Assembly (NCBI GenBank): GCA_963691655.1 | Contig: OY829326.1 | Location: 40,637,989 to 40,701,988 of the forward strand | DNA: 64,000 nt | DNA from: Toxonevra muliebris | Lineage: Eukaryota > Arthropoda > Insecta > Diptera > Pallopteridae | Reading direction: 5' to 3' | Shown here: one piece after another, positions 1 to 11,817 of the stretch | How the letters are laid out: every line of letters begins with the position of its first letter | How positions within the stretch are numbered: the first letter of the stretch is position 1 | The notes under the pieces: model-generated | Seen by the model: only the letters and a program-made list of their open reading frames with translations | Databases searched by the model: none | Told to the model about the DNA's origin: nothing | Position numbers and translations under genes: made by a program

Positions 1-1345
1 GATTCGCATGTATGTAAATGAATGTGACGCTTTTGGTTATGTACTTTACACCCACTATATATGTATAGTATATCCTGTTCTATATAAATGTATGTTTATG
101 TATATTTGCAAGTAGGTACCCTGTATTAAGTACATACTTGTAAGCATATTTGATATACACGCTAAAGATTAAAATAAAACAAATACTTGAAAATAAAACG
201 GCAATTACCTTATTGATAAAATAAAATTTTTAGGTATATTTCTTTTCTTCCATATTATTAAGGATGAAAAAACGAATTATATATGGTTTGGGCTGCCATC
301 CGCATGAAAAATGCCAGCAAAGTTAAAACAACCTTTCAAATCAAATCAAAGAATTATTTTTCCATTTTTATATGTTCCTAGGACTCGAAATTACAAGAGT
401 CCTCCCAAAACAACGAACAAATCTTTGGAGTCGAGAGGTTAAGGTATGACAGGAATCGCTAAGTCAATCTTTGATATATAATTGATGGCATTCAGAAAAC
501 GTCAGTGTAAACAGAGTAATCATAAGGTCAATTGCTTAGAAAGTAAATATGTTTTTCTTCTTTGCTCAAGTTTTTGCAGTTGCTGCATTTTGTATTGTAA
601 GGGATACGAAGCCAGACCGCGGGTGCACCTAATGAAAGAAACACCTGGTAAACTGTATCATTTTGATAAGGCTCTATTTTGACCAAATCTTTACTACTGC
701 TGTGGCACAAGTGGAGAATAAGCACCATCTTCTATTTGCGACTTCTAAGTAATGACCTATTCGCTGTACTGTAAAGATAATCATAGATAGCAGTAGCAGT
801 ATTATTCATGCATATAAAGTTTAGATTTTATATGCAACTTTCCTTTTTCTAAATATGTACATAACTGACATCGGAATCAGAGTCCACCAAACATTGATTA
901 ATTGGAGTTTCTAAACTTAATTACTAGAATCCTAAGACGATACGATGCACGTTTTTTCTAATTACATATACTCCATGCCAATATAACATCCAAAATCTGT
1001 TACTCTAACACAACAAACAGAAGAAGAAAACCTTTAACGTTTTGTTTTAATAAAACACATTTTTATGCATTGATTGTATACTTATATATATTTAAAAAAA
1101 AAAAAAAACTCTTTGTTGTTTGAATAAACTTACTTCTGTAATTTAAAATAAATCCGTCAAGTTAAGAATAATTGAAAGACAAAAACATTATAGACGGTAG
1201 GTATATGGAAAAATGTTATCACGTTTAAATATTTTGTAATCATAAATCATACCATAAAGAAATCACATCTGCCTATTGGAAAAATAAGTGAATTAATATG
1301 TATATTTATTGTACCTGATGTGGTGCCACGTCATTATTATAGTCC
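1..1345. other. gene-free flank
   Basis: No exon, RNA gene or transposon protein could be recognised here on either strand. The sequence is AT-rich with short homopolymers. The last ~40 bases are the 3' UTR of the minus-strand gene ending at 1346: an AATAAA on the minus strand lies at 1305-1310, about 36 bases past the stop codon. The short open frames at 482-682 and 528-728 overlap on opposite strands and have no recognisable content. Confidence 0.6.
1305..1310 (-). terminator. poly(A) signal of the ZC3H3-like gene
   Basis: Minus-strand AATAAA about 36 bases downstream of the TGA stop of the zinc-finger gene. Confidence 0.5.
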
Positions 1346-3542
1346 TCATGAAAGTGGAATAAATGAAGGTAATGCGCCAATTTTTGGTCTACTTCCAAAG
1401 GAAGTGAACGTGGGAGCAATGTCAGCATCCATTTTAACATCGTTGTCATTTTTTAATTCAGCGTCAGTTCTATCGTGTAGTGAGTTTGGTTGTTGTTCTG
1501 CTTCCATATGGCTACCACAAAAATATCGCTTAGACGCTACCGCAGTCTCATTTAAATCCGTAGAAGCCTTTGCTTCGATAGTTGCTACCTTTTTTGAATC
1601 TATGCTAAGTTTGTGTCGTTTTTTATTTTTACAATGTATGCAACTCGATAATTCGCATTTACCAATGCGCTCCATTTCTGGGCATACAAATTCATGGCGT
1701 TTGTTACACTTGAAGCAATTTTCAAGAAAAAAGCAATATATATTTAAATATTCGTAAGAAGAGAAAAGTAATAAATAAAATTAAATTGAAATTACCTGTT
1801 CTGCAAGCTTGCAAAAGCCTCGTAGAAAATCATAACAAATCTTGGCATCCGGACTTAACTTTTTATGTAGGTATGGACAGTCTTTTCGCACGCAGACACC
1901 CTGTAGGAAAAACTTACAAGCAGGCATTTTGGAGAGCGATACATTATGAGAAAGCAGACATTTCGGATTATGGCATTCGCTGCGTAAAAATCTATTTAAA
2001 AGGAAGGGAAATGCAATAATGAAGTATAAATTTTAATAATTTGGCACAAACCTTGGGCAAATAGTCACTTGCAGTTTATTATGCACCTTATTGCATTTAC
2101 CGCGTTCGTATGCAATGCATTTGCCCACACGCTGGAAAATGGCACACGGTACATTACTCTTTACCAATCGTTTGGTGAGCAACTGAAGGCTGCGATGTTT
2201 CGCACTATTCACATGCGCCAATGTCAAATGATTCGATGTGCGCACGAATACATTATTTGTCTGGGCAGAAGCAACATAAGTTAAGCCGCCAATATGAATA
2301 CGTTGTTGTCGCTGTGTTGATAACGAACGATTGGATAAACAAGTATCCATTGAATTGGTATTATTTGGTATGATTGGTATGCGAGTTAGCTTAAATCCTT
2401 TAACGTCCATTACGAATTTTGTACCACGTACGAACAATGTTCGGCCAATTGATGATTTCAGGATCGCTGAATTGTTAGCTTTCAATTTAGAGTTTACTAA
2501 ATTAATATCAGCTGGATTATTTTCTGCTTCCTTGCGTTGCAGTTTGTTACGTGTCGACTTGTAGAGTACACCGTTGATATTCAACAACTGAAGTTTTCGA
2601 TTGGCAGATAGTGAAGCTGACATAAAGCTGGTGGATTTCACGTTGGCGCTACTGAAAGTGTGTGATATGTTTATATAAATTAGTAGTAAATTAGAAGTAA
2701 AGATACAACATAAAAGTAGTACCATTTAAGTTTGCGTATAAATGTATATATAAATATCACCTTAAATTTGATTTGCCTTTGGAAGCAATTTGTGCCGATG
2801 CTCTACGCAAAGAATAACGTCCAACAAAGTCGCGTCGACGCATTTTCACTAGTGGTGGGGTTGCGCTGAAGATACTCGTTGATCGCTTAAGTCTGTTGTC
2901 AATTTTGTATTTTCCAATAATTGGGGCGATTGGTGCGATTTTATCAACTTGTTTCACTTTCAAGGTCACTGGTGAATTAATTATCGAAGAGGTATTGACA
3001 GTACGGCGTACAAGTTTTCGTTTACTTAAACTTAATAGAGGTTGTACGTCAGTAGGTGGTGGTATTACTTTCATGGATGGAAGATTGGTCGTCGTCATAT
3101 TGTAACTTTGCACTGCAGCAGGCTTACGGATAAGACATCTACTTGCTTTAGTGATAATTTTAGCATTTTCGCTTGTAATTGCACTTATTTTTGGTGTATT
3201 TACAGTTGCCGTAAGAATTGCATTAGGTAATACCATATTTTTAAGAGCATGGATGTCCATTGGATATGACTGTTGTTGCTGCTGTCTCAATTGTTGCATG
3301 CGATGCAAAAAATTCGGATTCATATGTATGGCAGGTAGAGGCGTTTGTACAGATAGGGTCGTTGGTGCAGGAGTTTGATGGTTTTGCAAAAACAATGGAT
3401 TAAAATGAGCAACAGTATCCATCGTTTTTGGGAATGCTGCAATGGCGTCTTGGGTAGATCGTGTCTTGTTAAAATTTGGATTGATGAAAATCGTACGTGC
3501 TATAGGAGCAAGCGTATCATCTGGCGTTACTTGTGGCAGCAT
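1346..3542 (-). CDS. ZC3H3: ZC3H3-like CCCH zinc-finger protein
   Basis: Four exons read on the minus strand: 3542-2761, 2651-2052, 1991-1796 and 1708-1346. All introns are GT-AG, phases join exactly, and the product is 646 aa. The N-terminal two exons are low-complexity and basic, with a Gln run. The C-terminal part carries a series of CCCH fingers: one across the exon 2/3 border ([20 protein letters not shown], then [18 protein letters not shown]), [37 protein letters not shown] across the exon 3/4 border, and [19 protein letters not shown]. This matches the finger series of ZC3H3, which in animals acts in mRNA polyadenylation and nuclear export; that role is carried over from the family. 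The start is the first Met of the open frame; an upstream exon cannot be excluded. Confidence 0.85.
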
Positions 3543-3710
3543 TTTATTTTTACAAACAAAATTAAGTAAAATGGCACAATTTTATTTAAATTATTACTTT
3601 TATAATCGGAAAGTCTCGCAAGTTCTGCCCCAAAATACTTCTGACATTGAAATGGATTCCACTGAACCGTGAGTCACATACAAAAAATTTCAATTGGCCT
3701 GGTTGCATGC

Positions 3711-3810
3711 TTCAGTATTAATTGTAATTGGCAATATAAAATATATTTACATTTTAGGCCTTCTGTATTAATTGTAATTGGCAATATAAAATATATTTAC
3801 ATTTTAGGCC
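3711..3810. repeat. two-copy 50-bp tandem duplication
   Basis: Bases 3711-3760 are repeated directly at 3761-3810 with one difference (ttcagtatt versus ttctgtatt). It lies ~170 bases upstream of the ZC3H3-like start codon, so it may sit in that gene's promoter or 5' UTR. Confidence 0.95.
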
Positions 3811-3989
3811 AAACAATTGTGCCAAATTTTTGACAATATCTAATATTCAGCCCAACGTTTACACCAGACAGTTTTGACAAGACAGCAACAATACATACAC
3901 ACTTTTTCACTAATGCACTCACACTTTTTTCACTGTCTTCGTCAGTGTACAAGCGGGTCACTTCCCTCGTAACGGCTTATTAGAAGCAT

Positions 3990-4345
3990 TTTACAATATT
4001 TTCCGAAAACAAATTTTTTTTTTTGCTTTTTTGGAATTGAACTAAAAGGGAATCAATTACTTTCGAGGAATCATTCCAACTTAATTGGAATTTAATTCCA
4101 AGAAAGTAATTGATTACACTTACATAATAAATTCCTTTCTTTTCAATTACATTTTCAATCCCTCTAAGGAATTAATATATTTTTAATTACGAAATACAAT
4201 TCCCTGTAATGGAATCGAAAATTTTTCTAATTCCTTTACCTAGAAATAAAAATTTTAATTACCGATTACAATTCCTTGCAATGGAATTGAACCATTACAA
4301 GGAATTGAAACTTTTATCAATTCCATTACCATGGAATTGAAAACA
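3990..4345. repeat. degenerate GGAATTGA-type array
   Basis: Imperfect repetition in both orientations of short words such as aattccattacc, ggaattgaa and caattcc across ~350 bases. No open frame. It resembles a decayed simple or satellite-like repeat. Confidence 0.6.
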
Positions 4346-4780
4346 TTAAAGTACCAATCATGGTAGAAGTATTTAGAGGTAGATGCATTTTTTCAAAAAG
4401 TAGCCATTTTGAATTTTCGACAAGTAAGATGAACATTTTAGAGATCTATTTTTTGAAATGGGTACAAAAGAAAGAGATAGTACTAGATTATTAATGCTAT
4501 TTTATTACTTAGTACTAAATTATAAATTTTATCTATAAAAAAAATGTATACAAATGTTATCTAAATTCGTTTTCTTTATTGGCAAACATCTTGAACATGT
4601 TAAGAGTTAATAAATCATATAAAAACAACAACTACTTCTCCTCATGTACATGCAAATTATTTTCATACAATTTCTCACTAAAAAATTTAACCATGAAAAT
4701 ACAACGCTGTTGCAAAAAAAAAAAGAAATGTTTTCCCCATTGTCAAAGTTCCTTTTACTTGTCCGAATGTTTCTACCTTC

Positions 4781-5825
4781 TTAATTCTTCTGCCATGTTT
4801 TTCCAACTAAAAAGTATTTAATTCTATTTTGAAGTGAATGAAAATTCAACAATTGGAATGGAATTGGATGAAAAATAATTATGACAATATGAGATAATAT
4901 TGGTTGAAATAACAACAAATTATACAAAAAAAAATTGCATTTATACATGGAAAACGCAGAAAAATAATCTTTAAAATTTGCTAACTATTAAAATAAACTC
5001 CGCCACTTTGTTACTTGACCATTGAATTACCATGTTTTTATAAAAATTATTAAGCAATATTTTAAACAGCAGTCTCAAAACCCGAACAGCGCAAAGGATG
5101 GCAAAGGAAAAAAAATGTATTTATAAATTAGTAAAAAGTGTATTATTTTCCATAAAATATTGGTATTTCCAATAAAATGCAAAAGTGCATCTTTAGCAAC
5201 CCCATTTTATTTGAAGTGATGCAAGTTTTTTTCGACAGTAAGGGCGATGTTACACGATCAATGTTTTGCTGTCAAACAATGCAATTGTTACTTTGAAAAA
5301 TGAACACAGCAAAAGAGAGGATGAACACATTTCACTTCAAATTTTTTTACTGTCGAAAAAAACCTGCATCACTTCAAATAAAATGGGGTTGCTGAAGATG
5401 CACTGTTGCATTTTATGGGAAAATACTAATATTTTATGAAAAATACTAGACCTTTTACTAACTTATAAATACATTTTTTTTCTTTGCCACCCTTTGCATT
5501 GTTTGGCTTTTGTTTGTTTGTAAAAATGAGTGCTGTTTAAAAAATTACTTGATAATTTTTCTAAAAACATGGTAGTTCAATGGCCAAGTAACAAAATGGC
5601 GGAGCTTATTTTAATAGTTCGCAAATTTTAAAAATTATTTTTCTGCGTTTTTCATATATAAATGCAATATTTTTTGTATAATTTGTGGCTATTTCCACCA
5701 ATATTATCTCATATTGCCATTATAATTATTTTCCATCCAATTCCATTTCAATTGTCGAATTTTCATTCACTACAAAATACAATTAAATACTTTTTAGTTG
5801 GAAAAACATAGTTGGAGATAAAAGT
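4781..5825. repeat. long foldback (inverted-repeat) structure
   Basis: A left arm (about 4781-5240) reappears as the reverse complement at about 5348-5825, with a loop of ~107 bases. Matching landmarks: gtttttccaactaaaaagta at ~4796 against tactttttagttggaaaaac at ~5788; the ccccattttatttgaag stretch at ~5200 against cttcaaataaaatgggg at ~5372; the ttcgacagta end at 5231-5240 against tactgtcgaa at 5348. Arms are roughly 85-90% similar by eye, with small gaps. No transposase frame is present. Confidence 0.85.
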
Positions 5826-5929
5826 ATTAAAAAATAACAATCAGCAAAAAACTGACAGTGTAACAGGGCATCAAACAAAACGATGAAAAGAGTAAAAACA
5901 GAAAACATTGACCGTGTAACATCAGCCTA
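5241..5929. mobile_element. MITE-like TIR element containing one foldback arm
   Basis: The left end, gggcgatgttacacgatcaa at 5242, is inverted at the right end as ttgaccgtgtaacatcagcc, closing near 5929. One difference falls in the middle of the match. The element wholly contains the right arm of the larger foldback, so the left arm (4781-5240) looks like an inverted partial second copy placed against its left end. No coding capacity seen. Confidence 0.65.
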
Positions 5930-7766
5930 ATTGAATTTACCCAGCTCTGTCCGCCACTATGCCCACAACAAAACCCTGTTGTTGTTGCCGTGGTAAATTA
6001 TTCCTTTGGATGTAAGCAAAGAATGACAGCTTAAAAACGTTTTATATACACGGAGCTCAATTTGAAAAATTGCTTATAGAGCGGACACACGAGAGTTCAT
6101 TTCGTGGAAATTCTGCATTTCAAATTTAGGTGGACACACGACAAAAAAAAAGAATTTAAAATTCGTTTTTTGAACAAATTATAAGTTTGGAGAAAAAGAA
6201 GAATTTTTGTATGCGTTTTGTGTAAACAAAAATATATAAAAATTTTTCCTTTCAATTGGATTTGGATACCAAGAATTTATTTAACAATTATGGATAATTA
6301 GAAGAATGGCAATGAGTTACTCTCCGACTCCATTATTTTATTTTTTCGCCTAATAAATATTACAAGAACAGCTGTTATGAAAACAAAATCCAAAATGTCT
6401 AAAAAAATGTAATAGATCTTAAATATTTCAAGTTTTTTACAACCTTGCGTTTGCGTATTCGTATTCGCAAAACCTGACTGCGTATAAAACACTACAAAAT
6501 GACAAAATAAAAGATTTTAAATGCTTCTTAACTTTAATTGACTTTTAAATAACACTTAAGTCCAAAAATGTGATTATAATCATTTTACAAAATTAGGCAA
6601 CGTCGAGTGAAGGATACTTTACTTAAAGCTTTCGAAAATTGGGTTTGACATCCGAGCATTTCCACTTTAACAAACAATTTTAATTTTATTGTGTATTTTT
6701 GGACAAAAAAAAATATTTATATATTATAAAGGGTTAAACGTGATGAACGTGTTCAGCTAAAATAGTACCACAAGGACAATTGAAACTCAATAAAACTAGA
6801 TTCAAACCCATGAGGCTCAAGAGTAACAAATTTCGGTAAGAATAAGAAAATATTACACATGAGGAATTTCGGTATTTAGTACCATCAATCTGAGTTAATG
6901 CTCCTCTTCCTTTCTTCGGTCTTCAGACTGAAAAAATATTACTTCTCATGCTTCTCAGTCTCATATAGCTTTTTTTTTTGTTTGTTTTTGGCGTCGCATT
7001 TACATATTTTTGTTGATTTTTTTTTATATACAGAATTTTTAAAATCAAATAATGTCAAATCCACTGACGACGGAATGTAACAGAAACTTGCTTCTTTTGT
7101 AGTAGATTTGAAAATTTTATAACATTTTTTGACACAACCCTCGTTTACTTAACAAGAATAATTAATAAGTTTGTAAATCACAATTTGAGCAAGGTTGATT
7201 AGGGATCATTTAAAGGTCACAATCTAAAAAATAAGACTGAAAAACTAGATATTGCATATTTAATCGAAATTCACATGTATTCAGTATTTATGTTGAGAAA
7301 TATCCTTCTAGCACAATATTGAAAAACGCGTGTGAAATGAAAGTACCATTGTATTTTAAAAAAACTTTGTTTTTTCATTAGCGCTTCGTGTGTCATAATG
7401 ATTCAACAACTCGCCGCAAAGATGATCCAAGCAAGGCCGGCGCAAAGCTTAATTGTGTTTTTAACATGAAGTTGCGCCCGTGTTGAAATCCGCTTTATAG
7501 GTTTATCTATCTTGATCATAGTAAAAGGTGCATAACTATGTTCATTCACATATTTCAACGCATGTTTTACGTCCCTTTAGTGTTAAGGAAGGAATAAAAC
7601 AAATAAATTTTATTAGAGTTGCTTACAGTAATACCACAACCATTTTAAGATTAAATCTTACCTTAAGTTTCTGAATTTGGTTCTATTACGTTTTTTGTTA
7701 GTCGCCATATTGGAATTAATTCTGATTGTCACACACACTTCTATATTTCTTTCTTTCCGGTTAGCC
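5930..7766. other. intergenic region upstream of RpL14
   Basis: About 1.8 kb with no recognised gene. The final ~25 bases before the RpL14 start codon are pyrimidine-rich (ctatatttctttctttccgg), like the start-site tract (TOP-type) of ribosomal protein genes. The rest is AT-rich and unremarkable. Confidence 0.5.
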
Positions 7767-9018
7767 ATGGTAAGAAAATGTTACAACTTTAGTTTTTGCC
7801 AGGGAATTTGTAGATTTTTATCAAATTTAAACAAAGTTCCATGTGAAAAATAAATTAGACGATAGAGTTAAAATTGAACATTATGTGGTAAATAAAATCT
7901 AGTCGACTAGAACCTTAAAAAAGAAAGAAAATCCGATTACAAATTTCACGTGGTGTTTAAAGGAAAGCAGCACTATAGTTTTTAGATTGGAAGGGCAACT
8001 GCGAACGTGGAGCGCATACAATTTTATTAAATTTGATAAACTTGATGTGTGCCTGTTCTAACAATTTTAATTTTTTTGTGATTGCAGCCGTTCCAGAGAT
8101 TTGTACAAACTGGCCGCATCGCCAAATGCTCGGCGGGTCCCTTGAAGGGACGCCTGATCACAATTGTTGACGTGATTGACCAAAATAGGGTGAGTGTGCA
8201 TCTTGATAACAACCAATGTTTCAACGTATGAAACAAATAAGTCCACAGTGATGATTAGGTCTTCTTGATAGGAAGTGCCAACTGATACATAACTGAAGCT
8301 ATTTACAACCAAAAACTGAAAGTGTGACTTATTATTGTACCGTTGATGGCAATATCTACTTTTATGGGGTCGCTTACTAATGTTATTACTTTTCTCTAAT
8401 GCAGGTACTTGTTGATGGACCATTGACTGGTGTCCCACGTCAGGAATACAGATTAAATAATTTGCACCTGACCAAATATCGCATCAAGTTCCCCTTCACC
8501 GCACCCACTCGTATTGTGCGCAAAGCTTGGCAAGACAGTGACTTAAAAGCCCAATGGAAGGTCAGCCCATGGTCAACTAGGGCACAAAACATCTGCAAGG
8601 TAATTACTGTTCCCTGTTTGTTTTGGTCTTAATTATTGGTGTTGTGTCTATGCTGCACATGATGATAATGAAAGTTCTTGATAGGAATTGCCGGCTGATA
8701 CACATATGAAGCTATTTTAATATACTTTTCTGAAAGCATTAAATCTTATTCATATTTTGATTAATTCTGAGTGTTATAAATTGTTAATCATGAGCTTTTT
8801 ATATTGTCTCCTTACAGCGCTCTCAATTGAACGATTTTGATCGTTTCAAGCTGCGCTATGCCAAGCGCCAACGCAACAAGCTCCTCACCATCGCCTTCAA
8901 CGCTTTGAAGAAACGCACCAAGTCCGACGGTACGGAACGCAAGTTGAAAAAGGATAAGCGCGAGCGTATTCGCGAACTTAAATCCAAGGGTGTCAAGAAG
9001 GGTGCTGCCAAGAAGTAA
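7767..9018 (+). CDS. RpL14: 60S ribosomal protein L14 (eL14)
   Basis: Four coding exons: 7767-7769 (the ATG alone), 8088-8189, 8405-8599 and 8818-9018. Introns are GT-AG and the product is 166 aa, the usual insect length. Diagnostic stretches are [40 protein letters not shown] and the basic tail ending KKGAAKK. eL14 is a structural protein of the large ribosomal subunit. The initiator ATG is followed directly by the donor gtaaga, so the first coding exon is one codon. The upstream pyrimidine tract fits the TOP-type control of ribosomal protein mRNAs. Introns 2 and 3 carry box C/D snoRNA-like sequences. An AATAAA is at 9079-9084. Confidence 0.97.
8239..8330 (+). ncRNA. candidate box C/D snoRNA in RpL14 intron 2
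   Basis: Box C GTGATGA at 8249-8255, box D' CTGA at 8282-8285 and box D CTGA at 8316-8319. The flanks aagtccaca (5') and tgtgactt (3') can pair as a terminal stem with one bulge. It shares a core (ttcttgataggaa.tgcc..ctgatac) with a sequence in the next intron at matching distances. Intronic placement inside a ribosomal protein gene is typical for animal C/D snoRNAs. I could not assign a guide target. Confidence 0.7.
8650..8739 (+). ncRNA. candidate box C/D snoRNA in RpL14 intron 3, paralogue of the intron 2 copy
   Basis: Box C ATGATGA at 8659-8665, D' CTGA at 8695-8698 and D CTGA at 8730-8733. A short terminal stem atgct/agcat flanks them. Spacing (29 nt from C to D', 31 nt from D' to D) nearly equals that of the intron 2 copy (26 and 30). 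The stretch before D' is nearly the same in both, so both would use the same D' guide. The region before D differs. Confidence 0.7.
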
Positions 9019-9199
9019 AGAGGAACATAAAGCACTTCCTGAACTGCTTCTGTACTAGATGACTATTTTTTCGGAAAAAATAAAAAGTTATTTTTAGGAA
9101 AAAATTAATGATTTCAAGTTCTTTATTATTTTATTATATATGTATACATTCCCCTCTGCCATGCCATATTTAAATAAGCTTTGAGATTGAGTATTTTCT

Positions 9200-9645
9200 A
9201 TGGCTGTAGCAAATATTTGTTCAAAACTTGATGCAAAATGGGCTAATAAATCAGTACATGTAGAAATGCGAATACAGACGCTCAGTAAAAATTTGGAGCT
9301 TAGTGTGTTTGAGAATCAGTTGAAAAATGGTAATATATTTTGTGAATGGATCAAGATCAATTTGTTCTCTAATGTTGGACCAGTCCTTGATTTAAATGTT
9401 CTAAAGGCGAAGAATTTTTGTGAGATACACCAAAATAGTGAGTTGCGAAACATGAGGTGAGTGCGTTGGAGCTTGGAGAGATTTTTCTTGGAATTACTTT
9501 GGCCCAGTACATTGTATTAGCAAAGCTGTGGTTAAATTTCAATACAATGATTTGGAAATTCCAACAAGATAACACCAAAAATCAGAGTTGGCACAGCCAA
9601 AAAGAATGAGAGGTTGTAAAAACGAAGAAGGTATACTGGCTTTAA
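9200..9645 (+). pseudogene. decayed Tc1-like transposase fragment
   Basis: Broken plus-strand frames carry Tc1 transposase signatures in order: EWIKINLFSNVGPVLDLN (compare the W-V-K-V-x-F-S-D-E-S type block), a WNYFGPVHCI block and then WKFQQDNTKNQSW, which matches the second catalytic Asp region (FQQDN) of the DDE domain. Stops and frame changes separate these blocks, and no complete frame or clear terminal repeats were found. It is a relic, not a gene. Confidence 0.65.
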
Positions 9646-10011
9646 ATTGAAAAATCCAAAACAAAGTTGCTACGATCTATTTACGGAATTCATTAATTTA
9701 TAAAAAGTAGGAGCATTAATAGAACGTATTATGCCCGTATAATCCACGAGACCAAATGAAAAATTTACTTCATATTAGCAACAACGCTAGTTTTGCCTTT
9801 ATTGCTTTAAAATAAATAACAATAAATATAAAGAAAAAAATAAAATAAAATTTGGTATTCTTTTCAACTTGCCCTATATAAAAAAGGACTCGCCTCAGGC
9901 GCAGCAGTATGCAAGATAAAGTCTAAAATAAACTATTTATTTCTTTTCCTTGCTGGTGCAGTCGTATATTGATAATTCTCACTGTAATAACCAAAGTGGA
10001 TGAACGAAATT

Positions 10012-11375
10012 TTAAACCTTCTGATTGAGGGTCATGTTGTTTACCGACTGACGTTTGCTTTTGTTGCCGTAAACCATTTGCCAATTATTGGGATGATTAT
10101 AGGCCAAGAATAATGGCAAGTGTAGAAACAGGCTGATATGTTCTTCCCGAATGGATGTTGATATTTTAATCCAATTGCGCAGCCATTCAATAATTTCTTC
10201 GTTGCTGAGATTAGTTGGATTAAGACCACGAATATAGCACGAATGTCGCATAGCATCGGGGTGCATATTGTGAACACCGCCCTCACGTCCAATAGCCAAG
10301 TCCATGTGATGCACGAGAAAGGCGTGTTCAGTAAGGCGAAAACGTTTGAACAAACCTGGCACACCTTGCATTTGGCTTAGTAATTTCTACAAGAAGAAAT
10401 AAAAACAACAAAGTGAATACATACAAACATAGGGTGAATTTGCTGATACTAGCTTACGATATGTTTCCCACTCAACGATATCAGATTAAATGGTGGCTTT
10501 GCAAATATATCTTTCACTTCTAAAAGCGATTCGACACTGGGATGAAATCCACTTCCGATTAGTCCGAGAATATTCTTCAGTTCTGGGTATCGTTCGTGCT
10601 CACGCACTAATTTTTGTTTCTCTTGCAGCAGACGAAACACGGGGCGGTTGCAATTTAGACGTTCTAGCATCTTTAGTTGTTGGAATTCAGCGCGTTGTTG
10701 TAGTGACCAGAAATGCGTGGTGAGAAAAGTGCGCGGGTACATGAACCTAGAAAAAAATATGAACACTCTAATTATACCATTCCTTGGCGAAAAGACCAAT
10801 TTAACTCACACTAGAGGAAAAATTGCATAGCCAACCATGGGCAGCGATGAACCTATAAGTGCTGGTGCGACTTTCACCATGTCACGAGGCATTTGCATAT
10901 ACAATTCTAGTTCTTTGCGGTTGAGTGCCTTTAGCCCTTTTGAAGAATCGTGCACTATACGTGAGATTTTTAAATAGCGCTTCATGTCGGCATAAAAATC
11001 TTTGACACCATCGAAGAAAACGCGATACACCTTCACCGCTGAGGGGAAATTTTTTTCAAGCACCTTATCATAGTTCTTCACATAATCAAAGTAACGTGGA
11101 AAAATATATTCATTCACATTTTGGCGCATTGTTTCTCGGGATAACTTGTGCTTTGAAGACGAAGTACTGGCACCTGAAGAGTGTGTTGCATGTTTAGAGG
11201 GCACAGCTGAGGAAGGGGGGCAATGAGGTTTAACAGGAACGGAAGGTGGCTTAGCAGAAGACTGATGCGACGACGGTGGCGGAAGTGGAGTACCAGAAGC
11301 AGTATTTTTAGATTTTTCTGTTTGGTTACTAAAATTAGCGTCAGTTTTTAACTGAAATTTCTTAGGAAAAAGCAT
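10012..11375 (-). CDS. LETM1 domain-containing protein 1 (LETMD1-like)
   Basis: Three exons on the minus strand: 11375-10810, 10746-10458 and 10386-10012. GT-AG introns, phases join, 409 aa. The first ~80 residues are Ser/Pro-rich and probably a poorly conserved mitochondrial targeting region. They are followed by the LETM1/LETMD1 ribosome-binding-like domain: NEYIFPRYFDYVKNYD, a hydrophobic segment (APALIGSSLPMVGYAIFPLV) crossing into FMYPRTFLTTHFWS, and a C-terminal CYIRGLNPTNLSNEEIIEWL block. This order matches vertebrate LETMD1, a mitochondrial inner-membrane protein. The chosen ATG is the first after an in-frame stop ~40 bases upstream. A minus-strand AATAAA at 9936-9941 follows the stop. 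Confidence 0.85.
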
Positions 11376-11817
11376 AATTAAATGTACCTTGATGACGTGA
11401 AGCAGCGTATTGCATTATTGTATACTGAAGCAGAGTGTCGATGATGCAGGAGTATATTATTTCCATAAGCCGGCAATAAAAGTGCTACTGCCTTTTTTAA
11501 TAACATTTTTGATTTCGTGAATAGTTCCTTTTGATGGTGTAATTTCATTCGATTACGTACGACTCCCTTGAGGAGTCGAAGTAGCTTTTTTCCACGTTCT
11601 GTGAATGCAGGTTACTCGTTTAATGTGTTAATTACAATACATACTTAGGTGTAAAGAAAAATGGAAAAAATTATGTGAGCAGTACAGAAAAATGTCAACA
11701 CAAATATTCCATTAAAAAGTTGTTACAAGTGTCAAAAACATATGGGCTGCTGTATTTCTATGTTGTTTTTGTTGTTATTAATTAAATTTGAGGGGTTATG
11801 AATGAGTTGGGTGGAAT
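11376..11817. other. 5' flank of the LETMD1-like gene
   Basis: AT-rich, with no frames or repeats recognised. It presumably holds the promoter and 5' UTR of the minus-strand gene. Confidence 0.4.

Noticed and set aside
482..728. overlapping 66-codon frames on both strands
   Set aside because: They oppose each other over the same bases and show no recognisable protein features.
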